From the NCBI GenBank assembly GCA_965238125.1, contig OZ250179.1, positions 1,798,001 to 1,862,000 of the forward strand: a stretch of 64,000 nt of DNA, read 5' to 3'. Position numbers and translations under genes: made by a program. Positions 61,312 to 64,000 of this stretch are shown piece by piece; the stretch's first letter is position 1; every line of letters begins with the position of its first letter. Origin of the DNA: UBA6623 sp965238125. Lineage in GTDB: Bacteria; Acidobacteriota; Terriglobia; Bryobacterales; UBA6623. The notes below the pieces were generated by a model that was not told the origin of the DNA, did no database searches, and saw nothing but the letters and a program-made list of their open reading frames with translations.

Positions 61312-62361
61312 TCAACGCGGTTTCTTGAACGCTTCGTAGAGTTCCGCGATGCCGGCTTGGTCGGCGTCTCCGTCGTGAGCGACGATCCGTAGCGCCGACT
61401 CCAGCGTTTCGCCGCGGTTCACCCTTCTCGCCGCCGTAGCCAAGGGGTTGATCGTGATCGTGCCCCACTCGGCCACGTGCCATGGCGGGTTGCCTAGGGA
61501 GGGGTGAAGGAAGACGGCGATGCCGGCGCCGCGGCCGTGTGGCCCCGGGCCTGAGTAGTCGACCCAATCGGCGGTCTGGCCGTTGATCCGATCGGCGCCG
61601 CGGCGATTCTCCGAATCAACGATCGTGCCGCCATCGGTTTCGTGCAACCCGTCGGCGAGGCGGATGGTGAAATAGGCGTGCCGGGTTGGGCCGATGCTGA
61701 AATCCCATTCCCCCGGCCGCAACGCCGATCGGATATCGATGATGTTCGCGGTTTTGCCGGTATGGATGTCGATCGTGCGCGTCTCGAGCGCCAACACGCG
61801 TCCTTGGCCGGGCGCACCCCACTCCGCGGCGCCGCGCCACTCGAGGTTTTGGACAATCCGCAGGTGATCCTCCGACATCTCCTCAGCTTCAAAGCCGATG
61901 CCGACAATGCGTCCGGCCGACCGGCCCTGGAAAGTTTCGTTGACGTAGAAGTTGTAGTTGGCTTCCTCGAATTTGTCGGTCGAGTAGGGGTAGTAGACGT
62001 TGAAGTGGTCCGCGCCGATGGTGATCGATTGGTGGTGTGGATGATCGATGGGAGATTCGGTCGTCACCGCCGCGCCGGCGGGGGTGAAGACGGGATAGAG
62101 ATAGGCGCGGTGGGAGCCCTGGCTCAAGGCCGTAATCAGCTTGCCGCCGCGACTGATCTTGACGCGGCGAGCTTTGGCGGTGGCGCCGCGGGGCAGGGGG
62201 ACGGCGTCGGTTTCCACGGAGAAGTGCTGCATGGCGGTTCCTTTGGCGGGGCGATCCGCGGCGTCCGATAGGCTCTCCGCCGGCGGCAACGAGAAGGCAA
62301 CCAGCACAAGGGTTGTCTGTTTCAAGACCGTGATAACGAAACTACGAATTGATTTCTTCAC
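61312..62361 (-). CDS. DUF6807 (PmoA-like) exported protein
   Basis: 349 residues. N-terminus MKKSIRSFVITVLKQTTLVL looks like a signal peptide; GTG 62361 follows GGAGAAA. The main domain (~55-345) is the DUF6807/PF14100 family: YLYPVFTPAGAAVTTESPID, HPHHQSITIGADHFN (His-rich core), FSIGPTRHAYFTIRLADGL, and ADWVDYSGPGPHGRGAGIAV. The family name PmoA is misleading; members occur in polysaccharide-utilisation loci of Planctomycetota and Acidobacteriota. Here 36 bp downstream of a TIM-barrel epimerase in the same direction, a common pairing, so an operon is likely. Confidence 0.85.
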   Translation of the reverse strand: MKKSIRSFVITVLKQTTLVLVAFSLPPAESLSDAADRPAKGTAMQHFSVETDAVPLPRGATAKARRVKISRGGKLITALSQGSHRAYLYPVFTPAGAAVTTESPIDHPHHQSITIGADHFNVYYPYSTDKFEEANYNFYVNETFQGRSAGRIVGIGFEAEEMSEDHLRIVQNLEWRGAAEWGAPGQGRVLALETRTIDIHTGKTANIIDIRSALRPGEWDFSIGPTRHAYFTIRLADGLHETDGGTIVDSENRRGADRINGQTADWVDYSGPGPHGRGAGIAVFLHPSLGNPPWHVAEWGTITINPLATAARRVNRGETLESALRIVAHDGDADQAGIAELYEAFKKPR

Positions 62362-62397
62362 GTTTTTCTCCTCGCGTTCCCGCCGGCGGGAATTCCG

Positions 62398-63228
62398 TCA
62401 GCGCCCCGCCATCAGCGGCTTGAGAAACTCGGCGCTCTTGCGCACCGATTCCTCGATCGACATGATGCCGGCGAACGACTGATGAACCGTCACGTAGCCG
62501 TCATACCCGATCGCGTGAAGCCCCCCGAACATGGCCTCGGAATCGACGCCGCCTTCTTCCCAGATGCCGATGTGATCGAGAAAGACACGTCCTTTCGTCC
62601 AAGTGTCGAGGTAGACGTCGTTTTCGGGATTGAAGCGGTGATTTTGCGTATAGGCGTTGAAGATGTGCCGGCCCAGTTTCTTGATCGTTTCCGGTCCGTA
62701 ATCCTGACCGACCATCCACCAATTCGCCGGTTCATAGATGATGCCGAAGTTCGGACGACCGACCGCCTCGATCACGCGTAACGCCCCGGCCGTGGTTTCG
62801 AAAAGGCTCCCGAAATGCGATTGATGCGCCAAGCGAATGCCCCGTTCGGCCGCTTCGTCCGATGCCTGTTGAGCCCGCGCGACATCGTCCTCGGACTTCA
62901 TGCAAATGCGGATCAAGTCGGCCCCGAAGGCGGCCGCGACATCGAGGCTGGGCTTGATGTTTTGAAGGCTTCCCGGGCCGAGATGGTCGTTCATCGGGAC
63001 CGCGAAATCGGCGGTCACCATCGAAACGACGAGCCCCGCCGCGCTGATCTTCCCACTTTTCTCACGGACGATCTCGGGCTCGGAATGCGTCCCGGCTTGC
63101 GAGGCCCGCATACAGAGAGCCTCGTAGCCGTTGTCTTTCGCCAACGCGATCAATTCGTCGATCGTCAGCGTGGCTTTCTTCTTGTCCAGGAATGATTCGG
63201 CGACTCGCACCGATAAAGAGAGCTTCAT
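62398..63228 (-). CDS. Sugar phosphate isomerase/epimerase-like TIM barrel
   Basis: 276 residues, AP-endonuclease-2/xylose-isomerase-like fold (PF01261). MKLSLSVRVAESFLDKKKAT, YEALCMRASQAGTHSEPEIV, FGADLIRICMKSED, IRLAHQSHFGSLFETTAGAL (metal His), FGIIYEPANW (Glu), and FLDHIGIWEEGGVDSEAMF (Asp-x-Gly/Glu ligands) mark the barrel. It probably epimerises or dehydrates an unusual sugar; the linked DUF6807 gene supports carbohydrate catabolism. Confidence 0.88.
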   Translation of the reverse strand: MKLSLSVRVAESFLDKKKATLTIDELIALAKDNGYEALCMRASQAGTHSEPEIVREKSGKISAAGLVVSMVTADFAVPMNDHLGPGSLQNIKPSLDVAAAFGADLIRICMKSEDDVARAQQASDEAAERGIRLAHQSHFGSLFETTAGALRVIEAVGRPNFGIIYEPANWWMVGQDYGPETIKKLGRHIFNAYTQNHRFNPENDVYLDTWTKGRVFLDHIGIWEEGGVDSEAMFGGLHAIGYDGYVTVHQSFAGIMSIEESVRKSAEFLKPLMAGR

Positions 63229-63248
63229 GGGATGTCTCCGGCTCGCCC

Positions 63249-63290
63249 GGGGCTGTGAAATGATCGGAAATAATCGGGAACAGTCACATT
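63249..63290. repeat. Partial REP-like repeat
   Basis: GGGGCTGTGAAATGATCGG then CGGGAACAGTCACATTTC, a shortened relative of the 58396-58503 repeat (same GGGGCTGTGAAA outer arm and GGGNACAGTC inner motif). Confidence 0.5.
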
Positions 63291-63394
63291 TCTAAGAATC
63301 CGCAGTTTCATGATACCGCCGTGAAAATGGGTGTCGGCGGGCCGAAGGGTCAGCAGGATTACATGGACCCGGGTGCGGTGGAATCGGACGATCC

Positions 63395-63508
63395 TTCCTG
63401 CGCCCCTTCAGGGCTTGGCGTAATTTGGCAATCAACCCCGGGTTTCGCTTCGCTTCACCCGGGGCTACTATCCCGCGCCCCCTTCCGGGGGCTGACGCCG
63501 GCCAATGC
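63395..63508. repeat. CCCGGGGTTTCGC-family repeat, second copy
   Basis: CCCCTTCAGGGCTTGG, CCCCGGGTTTCGCTTCGC, TCACCCGGGGCTACTATCC and CCCCCTTCCGGGGGCT in the same order as the modules of 1868-1995 (read on its minus strand). Noncoding, in the 347-bp gap between the epimerase and the CoA-transferase; the rest of the gap is featureless. Confidence 0.6.
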
Positions 63509-63575
63509 CGGCGTTGGGGGAGAATCCGTTGCCGACGCGACCCACGGGTGGAGCACTTGGCGTCGCTCCCGCTGT

Positions 63576-64000
63576 CTATTCCGCGTAATGTCTGAAAAGA
63601 CGGCGGGGCAGCGGATCGGCGGAGAAAAGTTCTCGCGGCATGGTTCGAAGCGAATCCGCTACGGCGGGCCGGAAACCGAGCCGCGGGACAATGTCCCGTT
63701 CGAAGTCGAGGCCCGCGGCGATCTCTACAAGTTGTACGCCGGTCTCGGTCAATTGGAACACCGCCGCTTCGGTCACGTAAAGCACCTGTTGTCCCGACTG
63801 CCGAGCGAAGCGGCCGCTGAAAGTCACCTGATCGACTTTCTCCACGAATTTCGGCCGCCCGTGCTTCAGGAAACGCACCCCGTCGGAGGTCAACTCCGTT
63901 TCCGTGCGCACCGCTAAACTGCCGCAGAACACCAGCTTGCGGGCACGTTGCGCGATGTCGATGAAGCCGCCCGTTCCGATGATCGCCGATCGCAGCTTGC
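63576..64000 (-). CDS. Acyl-CoA:acetate/3-ketoacid CoA-transferase, C-terminal part
   Basis: The 5' end lies beyond the window. Visible end: KLRSAIIGTGGFIDIAQRAR, KLVFCGSLAVRTETELTSDG, VEKVDQVTFSGRFARQSGQQ, VLYVTEAAVFQLTETGVQLV, EIAAGLDFERDIVPRLGFRP. This matches the C-terminal region of YdiF/acetate CoA-transferase YdiF-type enzymes, which move CoA between acetate and acyl or ketoacids. The active-site Glu lies upstream and is not visible. Confidence 0.8.
   Translation of the reverse strand, partial: KLRSAIIGTGGFIDIAQRARKLVFCGSLAVRTETELTSDGVRFLKHGRPKFVEKVDQVTFSGRFARQSGQQVLYVTEAAVFQLTETGVQLVEIAAGLDFERDIVPRLGFRPAVADSLRTMPRELFSADPLPRRLFRHYAE

Overview
The window reads as a GC-rich, Gram-negative-type bacterial chromosome. 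The lifestyle markers are lipoprotein sulfatase, planctomycete-type PSD1/DUF1549/DUF1553 cytochrome, PQQ-propeller proteins with EF-hands, Bat-type VWA proteins, sugar-phosphate epimerase and DUF6807 genes, and several kinase-TolB receptor genes beginning MIGQTISHYKITEKLGEGG. This mix is typical of Acidobacteriota (Bryobacter/Solibacter-like) and also occurs in Planctomycetota, Poribacteria and similar lineages. The assignment is inference; no rRNA is present.

Layout. 1-14.7 kb: a truncated sulfatase, an IS1380 copy between two broken genes, a three-gene Bat/DUF58 operon, a sodium:solute symporter and a beta-helix acyltransferase-like protein. 15-22 kb: recX-alaS, then divergently a redoxin lipoprotein gene with an in-frame UGA in its CxxC motif followed by a SECIS-like hairpin (a strong selenoprotein candidate), a mazEF pair, and a higBA-type pair whose antitoxin carries a large HEPN-like C-terminal extension. 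22-35 kb: PSD1 cytochrome, PQQ propeller, 2-oxoacid:ferredoxin oxidoreductase (two genes), a decayed kinase-TolB gene, an SDR, and a CmcI-like lipoprotein methyltransferase. 35.3-40 kb: tRNA-Glu, an atypical tRNA-Arg-like gene, and senB-senA for selenoneine. With the selenoprotein, this marks the region as selenium-using.

40-58 kb is a mobile-element and gene-decay zone. It holds fragments of kinase-TolB paralogues, an S9 peptidase, an IS630 copy, two more IS1380 copies (one 15 bp upstream of an HU gene, one inside a DCC-family gene), an intact kinase-TolB gene, an IHF-like gene, an ssb gene split by an IS630-like element, and an IS4 relic that itself contains an ISKra4 element. Target duplications are readable for the two IS1380 copies in this zone (5 bp), both IS630-type elements (TA) and the ISKra4 element (8 bp), so the ancestral genes can be reconstructed. 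58-64 kb: an intact ssb, tRNA-Lys, hpt, a complete group II intron, DUF6807, a TIM-barrel epimerase and a partial CoA-transferase.

Two window-wide signals stand out. Many genes have a TANNNT -10 box only 6-10 nt before the start codon, which suggests leaderless transcripts are common. At least two families of palindromic intergenic repeats recur.
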